The position numbers were made by a program, and so were the translations under genes. The notes below the pieces were generated by a model that saw only the letters and a list, made by a program, of their open reading frames with translations, made no database searches and was not told the origin of the DNA. Below, piece after piece: positions 46,452 to 57,518 of a stretch of DNA of 64,000 bases (within the stretch, counting starts at the first letter, position 1; each line of letters opens with the position of its first letter). This DNA is from Corythucha ciliata (Eukaryota; Arthropoda; Insecta; Hemiptera; Tingidae): NCBI GenBank assembly GCA_038030265.1, contig CM075941.1:39370164-39434163 (forward strand), read 5' to 3'.

Positions 46452-46539
46452 TTTATGACGTGGGTGGTGATTGGAGCTCGAACTAATAACTATGTCCGTC
46501 GCCGTCGGTTTTCTATAAATTGAGTAGGTAATGTTACTC

Positions 46540-47345
46540 CCATGCCATGATGGTGCGTTGACTCCCGGACTAGAAAGAGCTCTCTCGCGACATGGACACC
46601 GTGTTGCGTGTAAAAGCAGTGGTAGCCTCAGGTCCGCACTTTCGAAAGGGAAGGACAGTACCGATATAGTCGACCGCAGCGGCGTTTACAGACTCATGTG
46701 TGGAGGTTGTCAGGCCACGTACATAGGTAGGACTGTTAGGAAATTTAAGACACGCTGGAAGGAACATCTTAGGCGAGAAGACTCTGCGTTTCGTGGGCAC
46801 ATTGCAGGTTGTTCCGGATGGGGGGGGGGGGTGGAGCACGTAGCTCAGCCTCTCGCTTTTGAAAATCGGGTCAGAGAGCTTAATGCCCTGGAATCAATAT
46901 GCATTGCAAAAGAATTTGGGCATTCACAATGTTTAAATGATCGGTTGGAAGGCAGCTCCTCCCTTCTCCTTCAATGTCTTCCGCATCTCTCTGTAGAGTC
47001 AGTTAAAAGTTTCCCTCTAGTCAGTAGACTGTGATCTTCACTCACTCACTTTAGGTATGTTATACATTGTGCCTTGGGTTTTTAGTCTTATCGTAATGTT
47101 CTGTTGGTTTTTTATTTTTATTTTTATTTTTGGTTGTTGTTTTTTCATTATTTAGTTCTGATTGTTGTTAGTAGTATCATAAGGCCATCGTTATTGTTTT
47201 AGTGAAGTCTTGTGACGGGGTGATTTTACGCACCTAACAAAAAAGTGTCCGAAGATGGTCTAGATTCGACCGAAACCATGGTCGCACTGGAATAAAGAAG
47301 ACTTTAAACGTGGAGAGATTATCCCTATCTCAGAATAATTAACAT
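46540..47345 (+). pseudogene. Penelope-like element 3' part, inverted second copy
   Basis: Mirror image of the left copy, beginning at GATGGTGCGTTGACTCC. The frame 46531-47034 is open from GALTPGLERALSRHGHRV through GVYRLMCGGCQATYIGRT to a stop, so the GIY-YIG nuclease (GVY at 46681, YIG at 46720) is intact in sequence. It has no RT and no connector. The two copies are head to head with roughly 95 % identity, and their common 3' ends run to 45419 and 47345. Confidence 0.8.
47244..47288 (+). ncRNA. Hammerhead-ribozyme-like motif (right Penelope copy)
   Basis: Same architecture: helix I AGTGT (47244-47248) with GCACT (47284-47288), where the A-U pair of the left copy is a G-U pair. Core CCGAAGA 47249-47255, helix II 47257-47260/47268-47271, GAAAC 47272-47276, GTC 47281-47283. 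Confidence 0.6.
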
Positions 47346-47389
47346 TTTATATCGTTCAAAAGTTTTTTTTTTTGACAGATTTATTTTTC

Positions 47390-47585
47390 GTTTTTCAACA
47401 TAGACCTTTTTTTCTGTCCGTGTGCTGCAGGGCAGAAAAAACGGCCTATATTGAAAAATAATTTGTCAAAAAAAAGAAAAAAATATTGAACAATGACTGA
47501 GGAAAACCCGGTTAACCTCTTCAGCGAGGAACACGCCCCGGCCGCACACGGACAGGAAAAACGGCCTATATTAAAAAATATCATT
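47390..47585. repeat. Inverted AAAAAACGGCCTATATT repeat
   Basis: TTTTTCAACATAGACC...CTGTCC is complementary to GGGCAGAAAAAACGGCCTATATTGAAAA just downstream. The second block recurs at 47550-47580 beside CGCACACGGACAGG. Probably a small MITE or foldback fragment. Confidence 0.5.
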
Positions 47586-48239
47586 TTATATATTTGGGAA
47601 ACGGTAACAATTTTGATCTCGTTTTACTGCTGAACAACAGCAGAGGTCGCGTCGTGGTGAAAGCGCCAGCGTGGTAGTTTAGAAAGTTCCTGGGGATAGC
47701 AAAATGACATTATGATATATAATATGTTGTAGTTGCAAACAGATCTACGAGACCGCTATCTGTTCCCAAATCATATCTGCACGACAATGGCAGCAAAAAT
47801 CTTGCTGATTGAGGTTTGTCGTTGATGTTAATCTGACAGATAGAATTTAAATTTATCGGGTCCGAAAGATATTTGAGATCAGTAATAGACATGGTGGTAG
47901 AAAGATAATGGTGAGAGCAAAAAAATATTTTCCGCTTCTTAAAATCAGCTCATATTACTTGAAGGTCGAGGGCCTGGTCCATTTGAATTTGTTGAATGGT
48001 AAACGCGAATTAGCCGCCTTTGCTGAAGGTGTTTTCGCAGTAACTTAGGGCTGCCATCTCCATTTGACACAAATCTGGACACTTCTAGCTAAAGTGCGGG
48101 ACAAACTTTCCCAAATAGAGGGACAGTATGTCATGATCAGCGTTTTCCATACTATTGTTTAAAACGTAAATTTAACTTTTATTGCCACAGTTTTCAACTA
48201 AAATAATATGTAAAAACGTTAACTTATTTAAATTTAATT

Positions 48240-48985
48240 AAAATTGTTGTCATATTTCTCTTTTCCGCCGATATCACGCAGAACACTTGGTTGTTCTTTT
48301 ATGTGACAGAAAAATTCTTCGCACGTCATGTTGAAGTATGTTTTTATAGTGACGAGAACTCTCACTGTTTGCGGGAGCAAGGGGTTCCTTTCCTTTGTTC
48401 ACTGGGCAGCTGACGAGCGACAAAATCCGTTCTATGAAGGCGTTTTGGGACGGAATAGCGAAGATGTATGCTGCGATTTTCCTCAATTCGGGATATTGCT
48501 GTTCGTATTTTCCCTGCTTGAAGAAGCTGGTCTATTTTAATGTGAAACCTTCTTTTAAAATCTATCATCTGAACGGTATTCCTCCATGAATTTTTTTAAC
48601 GTGACCCCTGACCCACTCCGAGAACAAGGCTGTGTCGTCAATACTCACGCCGTTTGTTGCCAAGTAATCAACGCTGTCTTGAACAGTCTCCCAGTCGCAA
48701 ATATTCTTAAAAAGACATCCATTTGAATTTTTTGAATATTTGGTACGAATAGCACCAGAAATCCAAGTAGGTCAAGGTCGTGTCGATGAATTCGTTTTTG
48801 GCATCGATGATGTTTTTCTACTTCTCACTCTCGCCGTCTTCCGTTAATCTCATAATTGCGTTATTTACTTTCGTCGGCAGGAACTGACTTTCCTTTCTAC
48901 TTGTCAATATATTTCTCACGCTGTCCAAAGTATTGCTATTGTCTTGGGAAGCGTAAAGTTCAATTAGGCAATTCACTCACAGCTT
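48240..48985 (-). pseudogene. hAT transposase C-terminal fragment
   Basis: Minus strand. An upstream piece (NILTSRKESQFLPTKVNNAI, about 48920-48860) and NGVSIDDTALFSEWV (about 48650-48605) lead into AYIFAIPSQNAFIERILSLV (about 48480-48420). The last piece fits the hAT dimerisation motif 'PxSxAxxERxFS', here with PSQNAFIERI. TYFNMTCEEFF-like sequence (frame-shifted) follows. Several frame breaks and stops are present and no DDE residues are preserved in this part. Confidence 0.6.
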
Positions 48986-49223
48986 GCTGTGGCTTATGAA
49001 AAAATGGTGCACGGGGGTGTGGATAATTTTTAGAGAAGCGCAAAGTGAACCAATTAAATATTGGTTAAATATTGGAAACTGTAACACAAGGGCTCAGTAA
49101 AGAAATAGGGCCATTTAGATTTTTCAACTGGATTTGCTTAACTGCCAGGAGCCACCTAGGAGGCCTATTGAGTTGATGTGCTCTTGAAGTTATTTACAAA
49201 AATTCTCTTGATAATTTCAACAG

Positions 49224-50115
49224 GTTCGAAGATCTTGGCTTGCTCCAAATAATAGGTGCAATTGACGGCACTCACGTCGCCATCGTGACACCTACTGGGA
49301 GGGAAGACGTATACGTCAATAGAAAGTTCTACCACAGCCTAAAAGTCCAAATAGTTAGTATTAAATATTTTTTAAAACTTAAAAAAAAAATCCTTGCGAA
49401 ATTTTCTCCACTTTTTCCTGTTCTAGATATGCGACGCGAATAGACGGATTTTAAATGTTAACCCACGATATCCAGGATCGTCGCACGATGCGTACATTTG
49501 GGCGAATTCGACTATTTATCAAATAATGCAGGCTAACCATAACTATGGAGAGCGAATTTTTTTTAATTGGTAGGTGTGACGGAAAAACGTTACGATTTTT
49601 CCATCAAGCAATAAATTAGGCAAAGCCGGGTAACTAAAAAATCCATTGTTACCTAGGATACAGTAGCTATCCTTTGCAACCATGGTTATTGGTGTCATTT
49701 TTGAAACCTCAGCCATGCCTCAGCTGAGGCATTTTTTAATGATTCTGTCGTCAAGGCACGGGGCGTCGTCGAAAGATGTATTGGGCTGCTCAAAGGGAGG
49801 TTAGGTACGTAGAAGTTAGGGAATACTTGTGGTTTGAACGAGTTATGTAATTCGATAAATACGTTCATTTCTTAGATGTTTGCTCAAGGACAGAACTTTA
49901 CATTACGGCATGCGCTGTACTACATGGCCTTCCAATATAACGGCGGGGAGGAAGTTGAAATAGCTCTCGATGAATTGGACATGGAACCGCGTCCATTCGT
50001 GGGGTTTGGCGAGAGTACTATTCGACATCAAGGGAGACTTGCCCGAGAAGAATATGTGAGGCGACATTTCTCGGATGGGTATTTCATGCCCGTTGAGAAT
50101 GATGTTAGTTTTTAA
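49224..50115 (+). pseudogene. Second PIF/Harbinger transposase, broken
   Basis: QIIGAIDGTHVAIVTP with the first Asp at 49264-49266, then an intron-like gap (about 49352-49429). NVNPRYPGSSHDAYIWANS follows with the second Asp at 49487-49489. After a further gap, PLQPWLLVSFLKPQP and, past a one-base shift near 49720, VVKARGVVERCIGLLKGR supply the Glu at 49771-49773. The last piece (HALYYMAFQYNGGEE ... RREYVRRHF-like) ends at 50115. GT-AG-like borders flank several gaps, so the original gene was spliced. It is a different lineage from the complete element at 34.7 kb. Confidence 0.7.
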
Positions 50116-50621
50116 ATTAGTTCTTTTTGGGGGAGTTTAGTTTGTCGTGAATATCGTTTGAATTTAGTGTATATAGTTTGTATATAGTGCATATTAAAAG
50201 GCTAAGGAAACTCGTACAGTGGCCCCATAAGTTAAAAAAAATTAAGACATCAAAATTAGAAAGACAGAAACAAGAAGGACGCTGCCTATCTTCGTTAAGG
50301 TGCTCGCACACTTTTTTCCGCGATGGATAAATACATAGAAATGAACGGGAGTCCGCATACTTGGGCGAAGCGAAGCGAAGCAGCGCGAAGAATTTCGCTG
50401 GAGCAGTTTCTGGAGGAACCAGCCGAATTTTTCCGTGCCTCCTCGCGACGCGCCGCTTCAGTGGGCGGGGGGTGCAGAAGAGAAGAGGCAAAAAATGAAA
50501 AGGTGGCGGGGTTGGGAATGCAATGAAAGCATCTTTTTCTCATCATTGACCGTCTCGAACGAAGTGTTTTATCTCGTGTGGTGTCTGTAAATTAAAAAAT
50601 AAGTAATTTCCAGTCATCACT

Positions 50622-50732
50622 ATGAACGACGAGGAACTGGTAACTCTTGTTCAGGAGTACCCATTTTTGTATGATTTGGAGGACAGCAGATACTGCAACC
50701 AATTGGTCCTTACTGAGGCTTTAGTTCGCTGA
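50622..50732 (+). pseudogene. MADF-domain fragment
   Basis: MNDEELVTLVQEYPFLYDLE then SRYCNQLVLTEAL matches the start of a MADF domain ('LIxxVxxxPxLYDxxxxxYxxxxxxxxxWxxI'). It stops where the Trp of the motif is expected and is followed by a MITE at 50753. Its position after the broken Harbinger transposase suggests it was that element's partner gene. Confidence 0.5.
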
Positions 50733-50752
50733 AACAAAAAAAAATACACTAA

Positions 50753-50900
50753 GGCCCGATTTCACCAACTTCTTAAACCAAGATCAACAACTAATCGCGA
50801 TTACAATGTAAACACTTATATCAGAATTCATATGGGTCGCTATTGGCAACTAATCACGATCAACTTTAAACGAGATCAATTTTGTTGGTGAAAATGGGTC
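50753..50900. mobile_element. Harbinger-type MITE, 148 bp
   Basis: Inverted ends GGCCCGATTTCACCAAC / GTTGGTGAAAATGGGTC with TAA at 50750-50752 and 50901-50903. Internal CTAATCGCGAT and its inverse near the ends. Confidence 0.75.
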
Positions 50901-51439
50901 TAAAAATTAAATATAAACCGACTCGGCCAGGTGGAGAGCTCCCCCAAACAAAAACAAAGAAAACTTCGTAAAAAGAAAAAAAATCAATAATAATAAAAAT
51001 TAATCTTGCTTAAACAAACTAAAATATTCTCACTAACAAATACAAGATAACGTGTAACGACGAATCTGCAGTCTCACATTGACATTGACCTTCGCGGTGA
51101 GAGGCGGGAGGATAAAAAAATCCGTTAGCGTAAGAAGGCCAATCCCAGGGTCGTTTAGAGCCCTATAATTTATAAAGTAATTGAGCTGCTGAGGACATCT
51201 GTGGAAGGACACACTCACCCAGGGTACGACGGAACCGATGTAGCAAATGTAATCCTCTCCTCCCCCCCCCCCACACAGACAACGTCCGAGTTTCTAATAA
51301 CAACGAGCGATCGTGCAGGAAACGACGAACAAGAGCTATTTATTCACCTCAGCATGATATTTTCCATGTGTCCTCTATTTTAGTTTAGGCATATCCGGCG
51401 AACCATATCTACTGCTCGTTCTGAAACCTCTGGAATCCG

Positions 51440-51640
51440 CCTTTCTTAGTCACTGCATATGTGAATCCTACCCAGCAGATCCTCGATCACAGGATGTTTT
51501 TCACCATAACTTATAAACACTAGTTTTAGGCCCCTCCACAAACGTAAGCTGAAAGGGGTGAGGTCCGGGCTTCTAGGAGGCCATAGAATTGGTCCTCTGA
51601 ATCCAATCCACATGTGAAAAAATGCATTCATTGAGGAGTA
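51440..51640 (-). pseudogene. mariner/Tc1-like transposase fragment
   Basis: Minus strand GPILWPPRSPDLTPFSLRLW and LLGRI fit the C-terminal mariner-type block 'WPARSPDLxPxDxFLWxxL' that holds the third catalytic Asp. The upstream catalytic residues are not found. Confidence 0.5.
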
Positions 51641-51969
51641 ATAAATCTCGTACTCGGAGCGCTCTACAGTAACTGTAAAACGCTGAGCATGATTATCTCG
51701 GAGTACAGTTTACCAAATAGGTAGAAAGCCATTTTAGAGGATCTGCTTGAGGATTAGCGTATTCAGTCGGCGATCAAATCAGGCAGAACTCTGGGGTTTT
51801 AGAACGGGTAGTGGGGCGGTATATGCATCAACCAACACGAAGGACACACTGAAATATGTCAAAGATAATAAAATAGCTCTTGCTTGTCTTTTCTAACTGT
51901 TACCATCTCAGACGTTTAATTCCCGAATTGCATCCTTTTGTAGAAACGGGATCCATTTTCAAAATATTA

Positions 51970-52036
51970 CACATGGTATTACTACCCCTACACCCCTAGC
52001 CTCCACTAATTCATGAGCGACGCTAGCACCACCACT
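51970..52036. repeat. Dispersed direct repeat, copy 1
   Basis: A block including AATTCATGAGCGACGCTAGC recurs in the same orientation at 54400-54455. Confidence 0.7.
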
Positions 52037-53034
52037 CGATTCAGCCACAGCAAAAACAGGCATAACCCACTCCGTATTCCACCAAACTGCAAAGATTTAA
52101 CAGTCATTAAATAATTGAGTAAAATAAATAAAAAAACATCTTTTTTTTGCAATAAGATGCGGTTTTTTCTCGCCTATTTGAATATTTTTAATTAAAAACA
52201 ATGACTAGACCTAAAGAAAGCTTAGGTTCTATGTCAACTTTTAAGATTGCAGTGTACGATTAACCGACAGATTCAGTCGGATTTGAAAACGTTTGAAAAT
52301 GCAGCAAACTTTCGAAATTTCGCACATTTTACTCCTCCGGCTCATTTTTCATCCCTTGACCTACATTTAAAATAATACGGTGCACTGGGATGATGGGAAA
52401 TTGAACGCTCTTTCCAACGGTGTGTTCAGATTTGATTTTCGGTCAGAAATAAGCGAGTTACAGTCGTTTTAGTAACGCAAGGTCTATAACACGAAAAAAA
52501 TCTTGAAAGTGAAAAAAGTCGGACATCGTGCGGGGTGAAATTTTTTTTGCAGAGGACAACTTTTGCCGCAAATGAGTTGCAGAATCGAACCCTGGCCGGT
52601 GGTGCGACCTTAACGTTAACATATAAGACTATTAGTCATGCGGTCTAGTGAGGGACTTGTTTCCCCGTCGTATCTTATATTAATATATCTCATAAGTACA
52701 GCAGCGCTCTTGCCGAGATAAGATGACTTAAAGATCTGGGGTTACATCTTACCGGTGTCACTTGCTTTGTTTTGATTATTGTGATGGCGAGAATCAGAAT
52801 TAGAAAGAGAATACTTGAACAATTATTTATTCAATTATTGAACAATTATTTATTCAATTATTAAAAATTGAAGGGTAACCCAAATGGTCGTTTCACCCAG
52901 TCGCCACATGAGCGCTGGTGTATTTATGAAAGTTACGAATACTTACTAATCTTTTATACTTATTCCAACGTGGGTTAGGTCGGAGGTTATTTTCCTGAGA
53001 GCGTGACCTCATAGGTGACAGCTGCTGTGTATGG
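52037..53034. other. No gene seen
   Basis: AT-rich sequence; short duplicated AACAATTATTTATTCAATTA at about 52819-52861. Confidence 0.35.
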
Positions 53035-53210
53035 GTTGATCGGTGTCGTGACGGATTCTATCGCTAATTGTGAATTCGGAACAAATTCTTAAGACTGTGG
53101 TAATTCCAAGTTCGGATCGGGCACGAAAGTTGTAAGGGAATCGCTTTGAAGAAACATGTCGTCTTTCATTGGGGAATGCAATATGGTGGTCTGGAGTTGG
53201 GGGTTGTGAT

Positions 53211-53429
53211 TTAGCAGGAATCCCGGACGGTCCAGTGAAATATCATTTTCAGACTTTTTTCGAGGCCGTAGTGCCAGTATTCTTCGTTCTTTCCAACATG
53301 CACAATGTCTATGGTTGTTGGAGTCCGCCGATCAGATCGACGGGCGTTGATCATTTTCATCAGTTCTTTCAGAGCGTCACGTCTGATGTTATAATTCGTA
53401 GCCCATTTCCTCAAGTTGGACTGAAGCAA
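53211..53429 (-). pseudogene. Transposon-protein fragment of an arthropod repeat family
   Basis: Minus strand NLRKWATNYNIRRDALKELM and EEYWHYGLEKSLKMIF resemble the N-terminal region of a repeated arthropod transposon-associated protein in which 'LRxWAxxxNIxxxALxxLL' precedes a GGxYxHxGL segment. I cannot name the superfamily with certainty. It ends where the tRNA-containing palindrome begins. Confidence 0.3.
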
Positions 53430-53524
53430 ACGATTTTGTCTGTTAATAAATTAATTAGTCTGATATTATCCGGACGACGATGGAAGGGCATAGCCCAACA
53501 CGATTCGAGTTTCGAGAAAAAATG

Positions 53525-53597
53525 GCTCCCCGGCGGGATTTGAACCCGCAACCTCTGAATTACCAGTCCAGCACGCTGCCATTTGCGCCACGGAGAC
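53525..53597 (-). tRNA. tRNA-like sequence, anticodon GGT (Thr), copy 1
   Basis: Minus strand: acceptor GTCTCCG with CGGGGAG (six of seven pairs counting G-U; 1:72 mismatch), box A TGGCGCAAATGG, anticodon arm CTGGA/TTCAG with loop CTGGTAA, box B GGTTCAAATCC in arm GCGGG/CCCGC. Both pol III promoter boxes are intact. It lies in a repeated unit, so a SINE-like or duplicated pseudogene origin is as likely as a working tRNA. Confidence 0.6.
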
Positions 53598-53847
53598 GCC
53601 TATGGGAGTCGTACTCCGAGGGATAAGCTAAGCCGAACCCCACCCAGGTCCATTGTTTCTCGAAACTCTAGGCGCTTCTCCTGATCGGTAAACCACGCCG
53701 AATTTTATCTTATCTAGATGTTGTTAGATGGATATTAATGAATAAATCTGTCGCCGGTATTTTAATTAATAAATTAATTAGTCTGATATTATCCGGACGA
53801 CGATGGAAGGGCATAGCCCAACACGATTCGAGTTTCGAGAAAAAATG

Positions 53848-53920
53848 GCTCCCCGGCGGGATTTGAACCCGCAACCTCTGAATTACCAGTCCAGCACGCT
53901 GCCATTTGCGCCACGGAGAC
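53848..53920 (-). tRNA. tRNA-like sequence, copy 2
   Basis: Identical 73-nt sequence to copy 1 on the same strand, with the same downstream flank and a shortened upstream flank. Confidence 0.6.
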
Positions 53921-54122
53921 GCCTATGGGAGTCGTACTCCGAGGGATAAGCTAAGCCGAATACCGGCGACAGATTTATTCATTAATATCCATCTAACAAC
54001 ATCTAGATAAGATAAAATTCGGCGTGGTTTACCGATCGGGAGAAGCGCCTAGATTTTCGAGAAACAATGGACCTGGGTGGGGTTCGGCTTAGCTTATCCC
54101 TCGGAGTACGACTCCCATAGGC

Positions 54123-54195
54123 GTCTCCGTGGCGCAAATGGCAGCGTGCTGGACTGGTAATTCAGAGGTTGCGGGTTCAAATCCCGCCGGGGAGC
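54123..54195 (+). tRNA. tRNA-like sequence, copy 3 (inverted)
   Basis: Identical to copies 1 and 2 but on the plus strand, with both flanks complete. Confidence 0.6.
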
Positions 54196-54869
54196 CATTT
54201 TTTCTCGAAACTCGAATCGTGTTGGGCTATGCCCTTCCATCGTCGTCCGGATAATATCAGACTAATTAATTTATTAATTAAAATACCGGCGACAGATTTA
54301 TTCATTAATATCGATTTTGTCTGTGTCATCTTAGTCTTTGCCTTCTTTGCTCGATCCATCATCTCTAACGTCGAACGGTTCTCTGGTGTAACTATTTCCG
54401 CATTACTACCCCTACTCCCCTAGCCTCTACTAATTCATGAGCGACGCTAGCACCCTCACTCTCAGAACCTGAACTAACCTCATTCACACCGTTTCCATAA
54501 AGTTTCTATTGATAATATTTACGCCTATTAAGGAAAATCCAGTGATTACCTCGATTACAGAATCTCCACATCTTCGCAACTTTAATGCAAGTTACTCCTC
54601 CCTATAAATTAGTTTACCACTCTACCGAAACTTAACGAAAGGGCTAGTAGCAGCTTCGGTATTTTTTTATTTTATAGAGAGGTTATAGAGCCACCAGTTT
54701 CGATTATACCTCATTCATAAGTGTTATACAATCATCGAACTCATCGTGATAGGTTACTTTGGATTTGACTTTCTAATAAGCCTATCACAGGCTGCTACAG
54801 CATCTTCGTTTTCCATAAAAAAACTAATATTTGGAAACAAATTTATCAGACAAACTAAAGAGGCTGAAC

Positions 54870-55110
54870 ACCTTCGGAGCATTGGATTACGAAAGCTAAA
54901 ATATTGCTTGTGTAAGGCCCATGAAGACTCACGATTATGCCATCAGGAGCAATTACCGACTGGTACTTCAAACAGTGCACCCTCTTACGATCGGAGTAGT
55001 ACTCTTGTTAGTCAACCGTAGATCGGCAAATGGCACGGGCTGTCCCATCGATAAAACCAATACAGTTTTTGATAATGGAGCCTTTGGCTTCCACTGCCTG
55101 TCCCAAATAA
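54870..55110 (-). pseudogene. DDE_Tnp_4-type transposase fragment
   Basis: Minus strand GSIIKNCIGFIDGTARAICR (first Asp in IDGTA) and, in another frame, VHCLKYQSVIAPDGIIVSLH, the 'HxLKxQxVxxPDGxIxxxxGP' block that follows in nuclease-HARBI1-like proteins. The frame is shifted between the two, and the second and third catalytic residues are absent. Confidence 0.5.
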
Positions 55111-55506
55111 AATAATATTAAAATTTTGGCTTCTGAGTTGGTTATTATAGGCGTTAAGAACAATAATCATGATCCTGGGCGGTTATTCTGTACCCCTTTT
55201 TCACGAGTAAATTTTTTGTTGATTTATTCTCCTTCCTCGGCGGTTTTAACGTTTTTCGAGGGATCGTCTTCATTGGAGGCAGCTTGAATGTTGTTGATGA
55301 TGTCGTTGATATCCAGAGCACAATATTCGGTTTGCACGTTCGAGTCTATATTTCTGTGTGCAGTGCCAATTTAAGCCGTAGCATCATGCACTTTTATCAG
55401 ATGCCATCACAGAGACATTCGCTCATGATGTTTCGAGTCATCCATGCTTTCCGATTGACTTCCATTCAACGCTGGGAATGTTCAAAATAATTGCTTTTGA
55501 AACAAC

Positions 55507-56276
55507 GTGGATTTTGAAATTTGCCGATCACAAGAGGCTTTTCGAAGTCTCCAGCCATGTTCGCACACAGTGTTTTTTCTTTGTGGAAAAAGTGGGTTGC
55601 CCTACAATTTTATAATCCACCAGGGAGAAACAATTGAAATTAATCCGACTGCCAAAAAACTACTGGGGCTGGGTGAAGGTGTAGCTTACACTCTATCCAA
55701 ACGAATAAATGATGGTGCAAAGCACCGGCTCTTCCACGAAAGCTACTTCTCCAACTTCCACCTAATGAAAGTGCTGAAAATCAGAGGCATTTAGACTGCA
55801 GGGACGATTCGCCTCAACCGATTTTTCAATCCCCCGCTCACAAGTGACAACAACTTTATGAAAAACCCACGGGGAACGTCAGAAGAATACACATCCGACG
55901 ACAATGGAGCAACGGTCATCAAGTGGTTGGACAACAAGTGTGTGTTGTTAGCATCTAATTTTGTTGGTATTGAAAAAGTATACAAGGCGAAAAGGTGGGA
56001 TAAAAACAAAAAGGAGTACATCGCAGATGACCGGCCTGAAATTGTCAGAGAATATAAGCACGCCATGGGAGGGGTAGACCTCCTTGACCAGTTAGTTTGA
56101 ATTGTACCGAATATCTTGCCGCTCTAAAAAGTGGACGGTGAGAATGATCTCTCATGCCTTCGACCTCGCTACTGTTTGCAGCTGGATCGAGTATCGGAAG
56201 GACGCCGCAGCAGTCGGAACACCTCGCCAAGAAATATTGCACCTTTTACACTTCCGCTTGAAGTTAGCAGATCTCC
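55507..56276 (+). pseudogene. piggyBac (PGBD-like) transposase remnant
   Basis: LGLGEGVAYTLSKRI, then RLFHESYFSNFHLMKVLKIR corresponds to the 'LYxDNxFTSxxLxxxL' region with the catalytic Asp-Asn changed to Glu-Ser. After a stop, TIRLNRFFNPPL, the segment VLLASNFVGIEKVYKAKRWD and REYKHAMGGVDLLDQL follow, with the GGVDxxD motif (third Asp) intact near 56070. A further frame change precedes RKWTVRMISHAFDLATV-like sequence to about 56270. The N-terminal third is not found. The sequence ends where the Penelope end at 56277 begins. Confidence 0.75.
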
Positions 56277-56579
56277 GGTTGTTTTTGGATGAGGCCATAA
56301 TGAATCTGAGGGTTTAAATGTCCAACCAGGCCTCTTTTTGATTAATTTATTAACAAGCGCCCGACGTTTCGCCCCTGTTAGGGCATGTTCACGGGTACAT
56401 CTAAAACCATATAAAATTATTATCACCACAAATGGCAACACATACATCTGCTACAGCTGATCCCTCTTACTTTATTATTAGGGGCGAAACGTGGGGCGCT
56501 TGTTAATAAATTAATCAAAAAGAGGCCTGGTTGGACATTTAAACCCTCAGATTCATTATGGCCTCATCCAAAAACAACC
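56277..56579. repeat. Inverted Penelope 5' ends around a 105-bp spacer
   Basis: The left arm 56277-56375 and right arm 56481-56579 are inverse copies (blocks AATGTCCAACCAGGCCTC, TTATTAACAAGCGCCC and CGTTTCGCCCCT). The right arm leads directly into the plus-strand frame at 56558; the left arm is the start of an opposite copy that ends at 56277. Such paired ends resemble the pseudo-LTR arrangement of Penelope-like elements. Confidence 0.6.
56360..56395 (-). ncRNA. Degenerate hammerhead-like motif
   Basis: Minus strand: CCC helix I, GTGAACA (consensus CUGANGA with two changes), helix II GCCC/GGGC, GAAAC, minimal helix III ACG/T, GTC, GGG closing helix I. The order and helices fit a Penelope hammerhead, but two core substitutions suggest it is inactive. 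Confidence 0.4.
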
Positions 56580-57036
56580 GGAAATCTACTTTCAGGCAGT
56601 CCAAAAAGTCTGACGCTGACCACAAGTGGCTTGACGCCTTCATCAGAAGTTTCGACTGCGATCCTTCGATCAAAAAGACAATGTTCCATATGAAAAGGTA
56701 TCAAATCAGTATTTCTAGTCAACAGTCCAAATTGCTTTATCTAAAGCGACACAAAGAACTTAATCGTGTACCCAGACATATTAACCGCCCGTTAGGTAAA
56801 CTAATGACTATCTTTGAACCATACTTTGCCAATTCCAATGAAGTAACGAAATTAGTTGAAGAAATTGGAGAAAAACTAGTGAAATTAGACGTTAAGCAAG
56901 CGTTCCAAAAGAAGAATTGTATGCAACGTAAAATGGACGCATGCTGTGCGGAGGTGGCGTTTGCGGTGGGAGAAGATAAGTTTGATGAAATCATGAGTAA
57001 GTGTCACGGTGCCCGAACCACCTCCAAAGGAAGAAT
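56558..57036 (+). CDS. Penelope-like N-terminal frame (truncated)
   Basis: The frame opens at ATG 56558 shortly after the putative 5' end. A basic N-terminus is followed by QSKLLYLKRHKELNRVPRHI, similar to the N-terminal helical segment of Penelope-like proteins ('FLxxCxxxxxxPxxI'). A Lys-rich helical region (VEEIGEKLVKLDVKQAFQKK) comes next. At 57037 it runs into the tandem 1.79-kb unit and the remaining residues to 57118 are out of context. The RT at 60.87 kb could be its separated continuation, or belong to another copy. Confidence 0.4.
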
Positions 57037-57518
57037 CTTCTGGCGGGCTCAATTTTCAAAACTACATCCTCGCGCCCTCTATCGTCTTTACCCTTCACCT
57101 CAATATTTCCTCATTTGAAACCTACTTCAAAACTTTTAGCTCCCATTTTCTTAACGACCTCTATCTTGCAACATTTCACACAACTCTTATATTTCTCTCC
57201 CTTGAGTTCTCGTTTCAGTTTCCGAATTTTCCCTTTAATAGAACCAAATCTTTTGTTTCCTAATATCAGTTTATAATAAATCTTAACACTAACCCCAGTA
57301 CCAATTTTAAACTACTACTTCAACTTTCTCTATTCCCCTTCTCTATCGCTTGTGTACTTTCTTATTTGATTACACCCCCTTTCTTGCCTTCACTAGATAT
57401 GAACTCGTTGTCAATTTAGCGTCTTGTCTCGTTCAAGTGTGATCAATTTGTTAAATCGTTTTAAAGTCTTTATTTCACCCAGTGTGTCTTGTCTTACTTC
57501 CTACCCCCCATCCTTACA

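Larger units (their letters stand above)
53441..54310. repeat. Palindromic cluster of three tRNA-bearing units
   Basis: A unit (flank C, tRNA-like B, flank A) occurs complete on the minus strand (53441-53760), as a partial A-B copy on the minus strand (about 53766-53962), and complete on the plus strand (about 53963-54310). The complete copies are nearly identical (for example GATCAGGAG versus GATCGGGAG). The inverted copies meet at a TACCGGCGACAGATTTATTC edge. Confidence 0.8.
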
